DNA of 64,000 nt from Bacteroidales bacterium (GTDB taxonomy: Bacteria > Bacteroidota > Bacteroidia > Bacteroidales > UBA932), in the NCBI GenBank assembly GCA_017561265.1, contig JAFZDJ010000008.1, positions 62,001 through 126,000 on the forward strand, read 5' to 3'. Both the position numbers and the translations under genes were made by a program. Below are positions 18,107-26,942 of this stretch, in pieces. The notes beneath the pieces were generated by a model that saw nothing but the letters and a program-made list of their open reading frames with translations, made no database searches and was not told where the DNA came from. The first letter of the stretch is position 1, and each line of letters starts with the position of its first letter.

Positions 18107-19501
18107 TTAAAGATATGCACCCATCTTGAGGAGGTTGGTTTCGCCCTCAGTAAGGTATCTCCATTCGCCTCTCTTGAGACCTCTCTTTGTGAGGCCGGCG
18201 AAATATACCCTGTCAAGAGCCTTCACCTCATAACCGAGTGACTCGAAAATTCTTCTTACGATGCGGTTCTTGCCAGAGTGGATCTCGATGCCGAGCTTTC
18301 TGTGGTCATCCTCTTCGATGTACTCGAGCTCGTCAGCTGCGATCATTCCGTCTGAAAGTTCTATTCCGCTGAGGATCTTATCATAGTCCTCCTGCTTGAG
18401 CTTGCCGTCAAGGGATACCTGATAGATCTTCTTCTTGTCATATGAAGGATGAGTAAGCTTCTCTGCAATCTCACCGTCGTTTGTGAACATGAGCACACCT
18501 GTAGTGTTCTTGTCAAGACGACCTACAGGGAAGACTCTTGCATTGCAGCCTTTGAGAAGATCCATCACTGTCTTGTCAGCGTGAGGATCGCTTGCTGTAG
18601 TCACATATCCCTTCGGCTTGTTCATCACTATGTAGACCTTCTCCTCTCCCTTGAGTCTCTCTCCGTTGAATCTGATGTCGTCAGTATTGATGTTCACCTT
18701 GGTGCCGAGCTCTGTCACAACCTCTCCGTTGACAGTAACCACACCAGCAAGGATGAAGTTGTCAGCCTCTCTTCTTGAGCATACACCTGAGTTGGCGATG
18801 AACTTGTTGAGTCTTACCTCCTCCTTGATAGGAGCTGCAACCATGTCATTGTCAGAGAATGCGTCATTGTTGAGCTGAGGCTTTCTGCTGATCATCTTGT
18901 TGATTCCGCTCTCTTCCTCGTCACGGAAATAGTTGAAGTCCTTCTTATAGAAGCTCTTCTTGCCTGTGTTCCTGAAACCTCCTGAGTTTCTTCTGTCTCC
19001 ACCGAAGCTTCTTCTCTCTCCTGAGAATGACTTTCTCTCTCCTGAGAATGAAGATCTTCTTTCACCGCTGAATGACGGTCTTCTCTCGCCACCCTCTGAG
19101 AATGAACGACGTGGTCTGTCGCTGCTGTAGCTTCTTCTTTCAGAATTCTCTCCGAATGATCTTCTCTCACCATTGAATGACGATCTTCTCTCGCCGCCCT
19201 CTGAGAATGAACGGCGCGGTCTGTCGCTGCCGAAGCTTCTTCTTTCAGAGTTCTCTCCGAATGATCTTCTTTCACCATTGAATGACGACCTTCTCTCGCC
19301 ACCTTCAGAGAATGAACGACGTGGTCTGTCGTTTCCGTAGCTTCTTCTCTCTGAATTCTCTCCGAATGAACGTCTTTCTCCGTTGAAGCTTCTCTTTTCT
19401 CCGAAGCTTCTTCTTTCACCATTGTTTGAATGATTTCTTCTTTCACCGTACTCTCTACGGCCATCTCTGCGGCCATTGCCGCCTCTTCTGTTGTCTTCCA
19501 T
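18107..19501 (-). CDS. rluB: 23S rRNA pseudouridine synthase (RluB/RsuA family) with Arg/Ser repeat N-terminus
   Basis: 464 aa from ATG 19501 (an in-frame TTG 21 nt upstream is less likely). The C-terminal about 240 residues have an S4 RNA-binding domain (VRLNKFIANSGVCSRREAD) and the RsuA/RluB catalytic motif GRLDKNTTG with the conserved Asp. The first about 190 residues are low-complexity Arg/Ser/Gly/Glu, including three tandem 35-aa repeats (residues 42-146). Such basic tails can bind rRNA or precursor ribosomes, which is inference. The exact RluB versus RluE/F specificity cannot be read from sequence. Confidence 0.88.
   Translation of the reverse strand: MEDNRRGGNGRRDGRREYGERRNHSNNGERRSFGEKRSFNGERRSFGENSERRSYGNDRPRRSFSEGGERRSSFNGERRSFGENSERRSFGSDRPRRSFSEGGERRSSFNGERRSFGENSERRSYSSDRPRRSFSEGGERRPSFSGERRSSFSGERKSFSGERRSFGGDRRNSGGFRNTGKKSFYKKDFNYFRDEEESGINKMISRKPQLNNDAFSDNDMVAAPIKEEVRLNKFIANSGVCSRREADNFILAGVVTVNGEVVTELGTKVNINTDDIRFNGERLKGEEKVYIVMNKPKGYVTTASDPHADKTVMDLLKGCNARVFPVGRLDKNTTGVLMFTNDGEIAEKLTHPSYDKKKIYQVSLDGKLKQEDYDKILSGIELSDGMIAADELEYIEEDDHRKLGIEIHSGKNRIVRRIFESLGYEVKALDRVYFAGLTKRGLKRGEWRYLTEGETNLLKMGAYL
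19064..19378 (-). repeat. Three tandem 105-bp repeats inside the rluB-like gene
   Basis: Three consecutive 35-codon units, each running from ERRSFGENSERRS to the RSFSEGGERR block, encode residues 42-146. The copies differ at a few positions. Unit number could change by slippage or unequal recombination. Confidence 0.85.
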
Positions 19502-19519
19502 TGTTTTACGCCTTAACGG

Positions 19520-19527
19520 CAAATTTA
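19520..19527 (-). promoter_or_regulatory. -7 box upstream of the rluB-like gene
   Basis: TAAATTTG on the minus strand fits TAnnTTTG and lies 18 nt before the ATG at 19501. Confidence 0.55.
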
Positions 19528-19546
19528 AATGTTAAATAATAATATG

Positions 19547-19575
19547 TTGGCTCACGCCAATATGGCCTTGCGGCC
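19547..19575 (-). terminator. Twin GNRA-loop hairpins after tonB
   Basis: On the minus strand GGCC-GCAA-GGCC is followed closely by TTGGC-GTGA-GCCAA, then an A/T-rich stretch. Both loops are GNRA tetraloops. Likely the 3' end of the exbB-exbD-tonB transcript, although a clean U run is lacking. Confidence 0.45.
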
Positions 19576-19576
19576 T

Positions 19577-20362
19577 TTAGTTCAATTTGAATATGTATGT
19601 TATCGTACCCTTCTGCAATGCAGGAGCATCAGCACTCATGTTGAAGTGAGCTCCGAGGGCAGCCTTTCGTGCCGCCTGCCAGAGGGTGTTGTCCGTAACT
19701 GTAGTTCCTTCAGCTCCAGCTACAGCCTTCTGTACGTTTCCATAGTTGTCCACCCATATATCCACCACTACCTTTCCTGACGCCTGTACGGCATATGTCG
19801 GCCTTGGAAGGGTTCCGTTCACCGTTCTTCCTGCAAGCTTTGCGTTAGGTTCTCCTGCAGTCTCGCCGGTCTTTGTGTTTCCTGAAGCATGACCTGCCTT
19901 GAGGGCATCGCTCACATCTCTTGCTGTCTGTGCAGCGAGTGTATCCTTCTGGGTCTTGTTGTCAGCAGCGGAAAAGAGAGCCCTTCGGTCTATTTCCTTT
20001 TCACGCTTCGGCTCCGGTACTTCCACATCACCGAATTCATCCACTGTAGCCTCAGGAGCCTCATTGCTCTTTGTACCTTCTACAGGAGCTTCCGATCTTT
20101 GCACAAGGTTTATGTCTTTTGTCGGATCCGGCTCCACAGCTCTTGGTCTGGTTCCGTTCCAGGTCTGCTTCGGCTTGTTTATTTCAGGCTCTTCGAACTC
20201 TATAAGGATCTGTTCCTGCTCAGGTGGCGGGGGATCGAGGTATGTGAATCCCATGAAAAAGCAGCATGTCAGGAATGCGGCGTGCATACACACCGTAAGG
20301 GCGACGCCTGTCACCCTTGATTTCTTTTCCTGTTTCTCTCTTTCTCTAAGATACTGCTCCAT
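19577..20362 (-). CDS. tonB: TonB-family energy transducer
   Basis: 261 aa. One N-terminal membrane helix (about residues 19-42), a Pro/Glu-rich periplasmic spacer and a C-terminal TonB domain (VVDIWVDNYGNVQKA and the ending GTITYIFKL). It carries proton-motive energy from ExbB/ExbD to outer-membrane SusC-like transporters. Last gene of exbB-exbD-tonB, 21 nt after exbD. The order and spacing support the assignment. Confidence 0.9.
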   Translation of the reverse strand: MEQYLREREKQEKKSRVTGVALTVCMHAAFLTCCFFMGFTYLDPPPPEQEQILIEFEEPEINKPKQTWNGTRPRAVEPDPTKDINLVQRSEAPVEGTKSNEAPEATVDEFGDVEVPEPKREKEIDRRALFSAADNKTQKDTLAAQTARDVSDALKAGHASGNTKTGETAGEPNAKLAGRTVNGTLPRPTYAVQASGKVVVDIWVDNYGNVQKAVAGAEGTTVTDNTLWQAARKAALGAHFNMSADAPALQKGTITYIFKLN

Positions 20363-20383
20363 ATTTCAGTTCTGCTGCAAGGC

Positions 20384-20797
20384 TTATTCCGGCGACGTCG
20401 CCATGATCACCTTGTAATGGTTTCTCTTTGCAATATTCATTACAGCCACGACCTCCTTGATAGGAACTGTCTCGTCAGCATATATCGAGAATGTCGGATC
20501 CTCCTCGGTCTGGAGAAGCTCTATGAGCTCATCCTCGATAAGGTCGAACCTGATGGGAGTCTCGTTGCCGTTGATGTGGTATGAGAAATCGTCAGTATCC
20601 TGCCAATGCTTGATCGATACGCTCACAGTAGCCTTGGCTGATACCTGTCCTGTGCTCTTCGGGAGGAGAAGCTTCAACGCATTCGGGTTGATGAGCGTTG
20701 AAGTCACCAGGAAGAAGATGAGCAGCAGGAAGACGATGTCTGTCATTGACGACATCGAGAAACCTGAGTCTACTTTTGTTGTCCTTTTGATTGCCAT
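20384..20797 (-). CDS. exbD: ExbD/TolR biopolymer transport protein
   Basis: 137 aa with one N-terminal membrane helix holding the proton-relay Asp in SSMTDIVFLLLIFFLV, followed by a small periplasmic domain. It partners ExbB in the inner membrane. It lies 12 nt after exbB and 21 nt before tonB. Confidence 0.93.
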   Translation of the reverse strand: MAIKRTTKVDSGFSMSSMTDIVFLLLIFFLVTSTLINPNALKLLLPKSTGQVSAKATVSVSIKHWQDTDDFSYHINGNETPIRFDLIEDELIELLQTEEDPTFSIYADETVPIKEVVAVMNIAKRNHYKVIMATSPE

Positions 20798-20809
20798 CTT
20801 TCTTTCCTA

Positions 20810-21505
20810 TTAGTTTTCTGCAGGCTCGTGGAGCATGTCAATGAACTCGATGGTAGTCCTCTCCATCTTGAACACGAGGTTCGAGATCTGGGATGTGAGG
20901 AAGTTGTATCCGAAGTATGCGATGATACCAACGAAGAGACCGCCCACAGTTGTGACCATCGCCTCATATATACCTCCTGAAAGAAGGGTGATGTCGATGT
21001 TGTTGCCTGCATTGGCCATCTCGAAGAATGCACGGATCATACCGGTAACGGTACCGAGGAATCCGATCATAGGGGCACCTCCGGAGATTGTAGCGAGCAT
21101 AGGAAGATTCTTCTCAAGTCTTGCGACCTCCACATTGCCCATGTTCTCAACGGCTGCCTGAATGTCAGGAAGAGGTCTTCCGATGCGCTCGATTCCCTTC
21201 TCTACGAGTCTTGCGATAGGAGAATCGTATTTCTGACAGAGAGCAAGAGCCGACTTGATCTTTCCGTCATGTATCATGTCGCGGATATCCTTCATGAAGT
21301 TCCTGTCGATCTTTCCTGCCTTTCTGATCATCCACCACTTGTTGCCGAAGATATAGATTGCGATGATTGAAAGGATAAGAAGAACGAGCATGAGCCATCC
21401 TCCCTTCATTGCCATCTCGATGAGGGAGAAGGTCCTTTCCTGCGCTACAGGAGCCACAGGAGCGAGTGTCGTTGTGTCTACTACCTGTAAAAGATTGAAA
21501 ATCAT
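20810..21505 (-). CDS. exbB: ExbB/TolQ/MotA proton channel protein
   Basis: 231 aa with three membrane helices and the family core PMIGFLGTVTGMIRAFF (around residue 145) followed by GGIYEAMVTTVGGLFVGI. It forms the pentameric channel that powers TonB. First gene of the operon; its promoter -7 box is embedded in a 32-bp dyad (21531-21562). Confidence 0.95.
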   Translation of the reverse strand: MIFNLLQVVDTTTLAPVAPVAQERTFSLIEMAMKGGWLMLVLLILSIIAIYIFGNKWWMIRKAGKIDRNFMKDIRDMIHDGKIKSALALCQKYDSPIARLVEKGIERIGRPLPDIQAAVENMGNVEVARLEKNLPMLATISGGAPMIGFLGTVTGMIRAFFEMANAGNNIDITLLSGGIYEAMVTTVGGLFVGIIAYFGYNFLTSQISNLVFKMERTTIEFIDMLHEPAEN

Positions 21506-21530
21506 AATTATATTTAAATAAAAAGTTTAA

Positions 21531-21582
21531 GCGTACTTTCGCACAATCGTGCAAAAGTACGCAAAAAATGGCTGATTACGAA
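21531..21582 (-). promoter_or_regulatory. exbB operon promoter within an imperfect dyad
   Basis: A -7 box TACTTTTG (minus, 21559-21552) is preceded at 19 nt by TTCG (21582-21579). The -7 box lies in a 32-bp dyad, 21531-21562, with 14-bp arms (one mismatch) and a 4-nt centre, which may be an operator or a 5' hairpin. Confidence 0.55.
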
Positions 21583-21584
21583 AT

Positions 21585-23105
21585 TTATCTCTGATAAATG
21601 TATCCGATCTTTCTGGTAGCCCACTCGATGAAGTGCTTCATGTTAGGGGCATCTGTGTGACCGCCGTCATGCTGGCGCCATGCAAGGTCACCTTCAAGAA
21701 GGCTTGTGTTGTATGGAGGCATAGGCTCGCTGCGGTAGTCGTTTGAAAGTCCTAAGTCGGTAGCACCCAGAAGCTTGAATGCCTCGCCGGCAGCGATCGT
21801 AGCCTGCCAGCTGCCGTACTGGTCGAGCCAGAGGGCGTCTCCCTGCTCAGGGATACCATAGCTGATGAATACCAGACGTGGAGCACAGAGGGCGATAAGC
21901 TGGTGTGAATCAACAGGAAGCATGTCTGCATTCCATGCGCCTGTCTTGGATTCTACAGAAGCATATTTGATGTAGTTTCCTGCCATCCAGTGATATTCTC
22001 CCGGACCTGTCAGGTTCTCCAGACCTTCTCCGAATATACGGCGGTGCAGAGCTGCTCCACCCTTTCCTGACGAACCGATGAGACCCATTGCGAAACGCTC
22101 TTCGAATGCAAGGGTGACGAGTGCTGCCTTTCCGTATCTTGATACACCTTCGATGCCCACATGCTTTGCGTCTACATCAGGGTCGGTCTCGAGGTAGTCA
22201 AGACCGCGGGCTGCACCCCATGCCCATGCGCGGAGCGATCCCCAGTCATCCGGCTTGCGTGGCTGTCCCTTGTTCACCAGACCGATGATGCCACGGGTAA
22301 GACCGGCTCCGTTGTCGGCCTGAATGCTGCTTGGATCTATCATCGCATAACCCCATCCGGCAGCTATAAGCTGCTCTGTAGAAGGAGGATCCTGTCCCGG
22401 AGCACGCTGTGACATGCGGCTGAACATGGCGAAAGGATTGGCTGGCTCGAACGGCTGCCATGCAGGATATTTCTTCATGAGCTCAGCTGTGCGTGGGTCA
22501 TTCGCAAGAATGCTGCGGAGAGTCTCGTTGATGACTGCCATATCATCTGCGCCAGGAGTCACAGGGTTAGGAAGATTTGCCGGTCCGAACATCATGAGCA
22601 GAGGAACGGGACCCTTTGCATCTGCAGGAGTCACCACCACCATCTTGATGTCCACATTGATGGACGGGCATGCCGAATTATCTACATGTCCTACAAGCTG
22701 CTTTGCCTTTACCCTCATCATTCCCACATTCTCGATCTCCTGTGCCTTGATAGTCCAAGTGACTGAAGGGATGTTTTCAGGAAGACGGCCGTAGACCTCG
22801 CTTTCGAATGCTTCTATGATTTCCGGCCTGCGTACCTCGTACCATTGCTTTGCAGTCTTTACTTTCTTACCTGAATTTGTCTTCATCAGTTCAGGAATCT
22901 CTGGATAAGGGTTTGCCTTGCTTTCATCGTAATTGGCAGCGTAAGGACTTGACTGGTCTGCATCGAATCCGCGTCTGATCGACTTGATGCCGAGCTGATC
23001 GAGCATGTTCTGATGGTCCTGGTCGGTTGTGAATACCACCGGATCCTGCGCATAAACTGCTGATCCTAAGATACATAGTGCGCAGAGAAGGAAAAACTTT
23101 TTCAT
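21585..23105 (-). CDS. CE15-like alpha/beta-hydrolase (glucuronoyl/acetylxylan esterase type)
   Basis: 506 aa from ATG 23105 (an in-frame TTG precedes it). Secreted: signal peptide ending VYAQ. The alpha/beta-hydrolase nucleophile elbow GVSRYGKAAL fits the G-x-S-R-x-G-K motif of carbohydrate esterase family 15, and HDGGHTDAP near the C-terminus supplies the catalytic His. CE15 enzymes cleave lignin-glucuronoxylan esters or related uronic esters; the natural substrate here is unknown. Not in a polysaccharide-utilisation locus. No clear promoter was seen. Confidence 0.78.
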   Translation of the reverse strand: MKKFFLLCALCILGSAVYAQDPVVFTTDQDHQNMLDQLGIKSIRRGFDADQSSPYAANYDESKANPYPEIPELMKTNSGKKVKTAKQWYEVRRPEIIEAFESEVYGRLPENIPSVTWTIKAQEIENVGMMRVKAKQLVGHVDNSACPSINVDIKMVVVTPADAKGPVPLLMMFGPANLPNPVTPGADDMAVINETLRSILANDPRTAELMKKYPAWQPFEPANPFAMFSRMSQRAPGQDPPSTEQLIAAGWGYAMIDPSSIQADNGAGLTRGIIGLVNKGQPRKPDDWGSLRAWAWGAARGLDYLETDPDVDAKHVGIEGVSRYGKAALVTLAFEERFAMGLIGSSGKGGAALHRRIFGEGLENLTGPGEYHWMAGNYIKYASVESKTGAWNADMLPVDSHQLIALCAPRLVFISYGIPEQGDALWLDQYGSWQATIAAGEAFKLLGATDLGLSNDYRSEPMPPYNTSLLEGDLAWRQHDGGHTDAPNMKHFIEWATRKIGYIYQR

Positions 23106-23169
23106 TGGCAATGTTATGTTAATAATTATATGTCCCTAAAATTAGAAATATTTTCTTGAAATACCATGA

Positions 23170-23943
23170 CTAATATTCCGCTCCGCTGAAAAAAAGAGCT
23201 TTGCCGGGTACTGAACTGCCGGCATCGGAGCGTGATCCTCCGGCTATCAGCTCGGCTATCCACTCAGGTTGACGCTTGCCTCGTCCTACCTCTATCAGCG
23301 ATCCCACGACAGCTCTCACCATGTTTCTGAGAAAGCGGTTCGCCTTGATCCTGAACACGATATAATCACCCTCCCTGTATGGATAACCCATGATCATGGA
23401 ATGTTGCGGACGGTAGATGGTCCATCCGGCCTCGGTCACTGTGCAGATCGATGTCGCATTGTTGCCTCCGGTCTTCTCGAAGCACTTGAAATCATGCTCT
23501 CCCAGAAGGTAGGACGCGGCCTTGTTCATTTTCTCCAGATCAAGGGGATAACGCATTCTGTATGAGAAGTTTTCGCAGAACGGATCCTTGCAGAAATGGA
23601 TGAAATAATGATACTCCCTCGAGCGTGCGTCGAAGCGTGCGTGGAATCCTTCATCCGCCTCATGCACCTCATGTACCGCCACCTGTTTAGGAAGGATGGC
23701 ATTTAATTTGTAGCAAAGATGCTCCGCGTCGATTCTGACTTCGTCAGGGACATCGAAGTGAGCGATATAGTTTATTGCGTTGACTTCCGAATCGGTGCGT
23801 CCGGCTCCGGTGACATTGATATCAGCCCCGGTAAGCATCTTCAAGGCTTTTTCAACTTCGCCTTGCACTGTCTTGTCGTTGCTCTGGATCTGCCACCCGC
23901 AGAACGCACTTCCGTCGTATGAAAGCCTGATAATGTATCGCAT
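23170..23943 (-). CDS. truA: tRNA pseudouridine synthase A
   Basis: 257 aa from the only ATG, 23943. It modifies U38-40 of the tRNA anticodon arm. N-terminal RLSYDGSAFCGWQ, catalytic Asp in GAGRTDSEVNA, and the C-terminal NRFLRNMVRAVVGSLIEVG are present. The common GVHA after GRTD is SEVNA here, while the catalytic Asp is kept. Divergent from moxR with a 60-bp shared promoter region. Confidence 0.93.
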   Translation of the reverse strand: MRYIIRLSYDGSAFCGWQIQSNDKTVQGEVEKALKMLTGADINVTGAGRTDSEVNAINYIAHFDVPDEVRIDAEHLCYKLNAILPKQVAVHEVHEADEGFHARFDARSREYHYFIHFCKDPFCENFSYRMRYPLDLEKMNKAASYLLGEHDFKCFEKTGGNNATSICTVTEAGWTIYRPQHSMIMGYPYREGDYIVFRIKANRFLRNMVRAVVGSLIEVGRGKRQPEWIAELIAGGSRSDAGSSVPGKALFFSGAEY

Positions 23944-23958
23944 ATTCAAATAATTGAG

Positions 23959-23966
23959 TAACTTTG
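23959..23966 (+). promoter_or_regulatory. -7 box of the moxR/bat operon
   Basis: TAACTTTG fits TAnnTTTG, 37 nt before the moxR ATG. It would drive the whole moxR-DUF58-bat series. Confidence 0.55.
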
Positions 23967-23980
23967 TAAGTTTTAAAATG

Positions 23981-23988
23981 CAAAAATA
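23981..23988 (-). promoter_or_regulatory. -7 box of truA
   Basis: TATTTTTG on the minus strand fits TAnnTTTG, 37 nt before the truA ATG. It lies within 15 bp of the opposing moxR box, so polymerases at the two promoters would exclude each other. Confidence 0.5.
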
Positions 23989-24003
23989 TCAAAAATCATA
24001 TTT

Positions 24004-24996
24004 ATGGAGAGCATAAACATCAAAGAATTGAATGACCGCATCCAGAGGGAGAGCTCTTTTGTGGACATCCTGACGATGGAGATGAACAAGGTCATCGTGG
24101 GTCAGAAGCATCTTGTGGAGAACCTTCTGATCGGTCTTCTGGCCAACGGACACATTCTTCTTGAAGGTGTGCCAGGATTGGCAAAGACATTGGCAATCAA
24201 TACATTGTCTCAGGCGGTAGATTCGAAGTTCAGCCGCATACAGTTCACTCCTGACCTTCTTCCAGCCGATGTTCTCGGTACTCTTATCTACTCTCAGAAA
24301 AGTGAGCAGTTCCAGATAAAGAAGGGTCCGATCTTCGCCAACTTCGTTCTTGCGGACGAGATCAACCGTTCCCCGGCCAAGGTACAGTCTGCACTTCTCG
24401 AGGCCATGCAGGAGCGTCAGGTTACCATCGGTGACGAGACATTCCCGCTTCCGCAGCCTTTCCTTGTGATGGCGACCCAGAACCCTATAGAGCAGGAGGG
24501 AACATATCCTCTTCCGGAAGCACAGCTTGACCGATTCATGCTCAAGGTCGTGGTGACTTATCCTAAGAAGGAAGAGGAGCGCCAGATCATCCGTATGAAC
24601 AACAGTGGTGAATTCCCTAAGGCGCAGCCTGTTCTCAAACCAGAGGATATAGTCAGAGCACGTGAGGTCGTGAAGGATGTCTACATGGATGAGAAGATCG
24701 AAAGATATATCGTCGACATCGTTTATGCTACACGTACGCCGAAGGATTACAATCTAGGAAAGATAGCCAACTTCATTTCATATGGAGCATCACCTCGTGC
24801 CAGCATCTCGCTTGCGATGGCAGCCAAGGCTTATGCATTCATCAAGAGGAGGGGCTATGTGATTCCTGAGGATGTGCGTGCAGTATGTTATGAGGTCCTC
24901 CGTCACCGTATCGGACTTACATACGAGGCCGAGGCAGAGAACATGACCACAGACCAGATCATTTCTGAAATCATCAACGCTGTAGAAGTTCCATAA
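24004..24996 (+). CDS. moxR: MoxR-family AAA+ ATPase
   Basis: 330 aa. Walker A GVPGLAKT, Walker B VLADEINRSPAK, sensor 1 MATQNPIEQEGTYPLPEAQLDRF. MoxR ATPases act as chaperones for VWA-domain partners; here the DUF58 and BatA/BatB proteins are encoded directly downstream. First gene of the operon. Its stop overlaps the next start (TAATG). Confidence 0.94.
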   Translation: MESINIKELNDRIQRESSFVDILTMEMNKVIVGQKHLVENLLIGLLANGHILLEGVPGLAKTLAINTLSQAVDSKFSRIQFTPDLLPADVLGTLIYSQKSEQFQIKKGPIFANFVLADEINRSPAKVQSALLEAMQERQVTIGDETFPLPQPFLVMATQNPIEQEGTYPLPEAQLDRFMLKVVVTYPKKEEERQIIRMNNSGEFPKAQPVLKPEDIVRAREVVKDVYMDEKIERYIVDIVYATRTPKDYNLGKIANFISYGASPRASISLAMAAKAYAFIKRRGYVIPEDVRAVCYEVLRHRIGLTYEAEAENMTTDQIISEIINAVEVP

Positions 24997-25886
24997 TGGA
25001 TAGCATGAGTGCAAACGACCTTCTGAAAAAGGTCAGGAAGATAGAGATAAAGACCAGGGCGCTCTCGCACCAGATCTTTGCCGGCGAATACCATTCTGCC
25101 TTCAAGGGACGTGGTATGGCCTTCAGTGAAGTGCGTGAGTATCAGTATGGTGACGATGTGCGCAACATGGACTGGAATGTCACTGCGCGCATGCGTTCGC
25201 CGTATGTGAAGGTCTTTGAAGAGGAGAGGGAACTGACCGTCGTGCTTCTTGTCGATGTTAGCCGTTCGAGACTTTTCGGAACGGTAGGTACGAGCCGAAA
25301 GGACATGCTTGCAGAGATTGCGGCCGTACTGTCCTTTTCCGCTATCATCAATAACGACAAGGTCGGAGCATTGTTCTTCAGCGACAAGGTGGAGAAATTC
25401 ATCCCTCCGAAAAAAGGACGCAGCCATCTGCTTCATATCATCCGCGAAATCATCGAATTCGAGCCTTCATCGGACGGAACCGACATTTCTGAGGCTCTGC
25501 GATATCTGACCAATGCCATAAAGAAGAAATGTGCAGCCTTCCTTCTGTCGGATATGATCGATGTCAACGAAGACGGAAGTCCACGTTATGAAGAGGCTCT
25601 CAAGGTGGCGGTGAACAGACACGATCTTTCGGTGATCGAGGTATATGATCCGCGGGAAAGAAGCATCCCGGATGTGGGACTCATCCATATCAAGGATTCG
25701 GAAACCGGAAAGGCGGCATGGGTAAACACATCCGACAGGAAGATGAGACTGGCTTATGAAGAATGGTTCCGCAATGCGGAGCAGACAGCCTCGCGTCTTT
25801 TCATGAAATATAATGTAGACAAGGTCAGCATAGCCCTTGACGAGGATTATGTCAAGGGACTTATGACCTTGTTCAAAAACAGATAG
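24996..25886 (+). CDS. DUF58 (VWA-like) protein
   Basis: 296 aa, soluble. It contains the DUF58 hallmark GRGMAFSEVREYQYGDDVRNMDWNV-like region near residues 37-61 and a VWA-like metal site (LLVDVSRS). It sits between moxR and the bat genes in the usual Bacteroidetes order and is presumed to bind the MoxR ATPase. Start overlaps the moxR stop by 1 nt. Confidence 0.92.
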   Translation: MDSMSANDLLKKVRKIEIKTRALSHQIFAGEYHSAFKGRGMAFSEVREYQYGDDVRNMDWNVTARMRSPYVKVFEEERELTVVLLVDVSRSRLFGTVGTSRKDMLAEIAAVLSFSAIINNDKVGALFFSDKVEKFIPPKKGRSHLLHIIREIIEFEPSSDGTDISEALRYLTNAIKKKCAAFLLSDMIDVNEDGSPRYEEALKVAVNRHDLSVIEVYDPRERSIPDVGLIHIKDSETGKAAWVNTSDRKMRLAYEEWFRNAEQTASRLFMKYNVDKVSIALDEDYVKGLMTLFKNR

Positions 25887-25892
25887 TGATAT

Positions 25893-26942
25893 ATGCGTAA
25901 TGCATTGATATACTTGATTATGCTTCTATGCATGCTGCCGCTTTCCGCTCAGGAGGCGGATACGGTGGCTGTGCAGGAGGCTGATTCCGTCGAGGCTCTT
26001 CCGAAAGGAAGGCTGATACCGGTCAAGGGAGCATTTCTCCAGCAGTTGCAGGAGAGGGATTCCGTTCTTGTAGCGGATCAGCTTCTTTACGGATTCCAGC
26101 TGGACGGAGTACTTGAAGGCACACAACTTTTGCTCCCTGGACTTCCGGAGGAACAGGATGACAAGCTTATGTATCTGTCTCCGTGGGTCATAGATACCGT
26201 CAAGGTCACAAAGCAGGGAAAAGGACTCCCGCGTCTGATGGATCTGAAGGGCAGCGTCAGGATTTCTTCTTTTGAAGAGGGATTGTACGAGCTGCCTCAG
26301 ATAGTTGTAGGAAAAATGAATGCCGATGGAGTGATGGATACCCTGGTTTTCGATCCTATGCGTCTGGATGTCAGGACAATGCCTGTAGACACGGCGACCT
26401 TTGTCCCTCATGATATAAAGGGTCAGATCCGTTATCCTGTCACATTTGCTGAAATTCTTCCATGGCTGGTGCTGTTCTGTATCTGCGTGATGCTGATCAT
26501 ATTGATCATATATCTGATCATCAGGCGCCGACGCAGGAATGATCCGGCTTTCATGCACAAGGATCCTGCGCATATCGTGGCTTTAAGGAAGCTGGATGCT
26601 TATCGTGGCAGCAAATTCTGGGCTCCTGACAAGCAGAAGGCATTCTATTCAGGAATTACGGATGCGTTGAGGGAATACATCTCCGAAAGGTACGGCATAG
26701 GAGCTATGGAGATGACCACAGCTGAGATTTTTGATGAAATGAAGGCTACTGATGCGCCTAAGGAGCTTCTCATGGAAACCAAGGAACTTTTTGACAGGGC
26801 GGATTTCGTCAAATTTGCAAAGTATGTTGCATCTGATGAAGACAATGCATCAGCGCTCCCGGTAGCCGTACGTTTTGTGACAGAGACTTATAAGACCGAT
26901 GTGGAAGAGGAAGTTTCTAAAAAAGAAGGAGGGGATGAGTGA
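25893..26942 (+). CDS. Bat-operon membrane protein of unknown function
   Basis: 349 aa. Signal peptide (1-19), a periplasmic domain of about 165 residues, one membrane helix (about 190-212) followed by RRRRR, and a cytoplasmic domain of about 130 residues (KAFYSGITDALREYISERYG). The same kind of protein lies between DUF58 and batA in other Bacteroidetes. Its cytoplasmic part resembles the region in BatD that ends in a four-helix segment. Stop overlaps batA start by 1 nt (TGATG). Confidence 0.8.
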   Translation: MRNALIYLIMLLCMLPLSAQEADTVAVQEADSVEALPKGRLIPVKGAFLQQLQERDSVLVADQLLYGFQLDGVLEGTQLLLPGLPEEQDDKLMYLSPWVIDTVKVTKQGKGLPRLMDLKGSVRISSFEEGLYELPQIVVGKMNADGVMDTLVFDPMRLDVRTMPVDTATFVPHDIKGQIRYPVTFAEILPWLVLFCICVMLIILIIYLIIRRRRRNDPAFMHKDPAHIVALRKLDAYRGSKFWAPDKQKAFYSGITDALREYISERYGIGAMEMTTAEIFDEMKATDAPKELLMETKELFDRADFVKFAKYVASDEDNASALPVAVRFVTETYKTDVEEEVSKKEGGDE

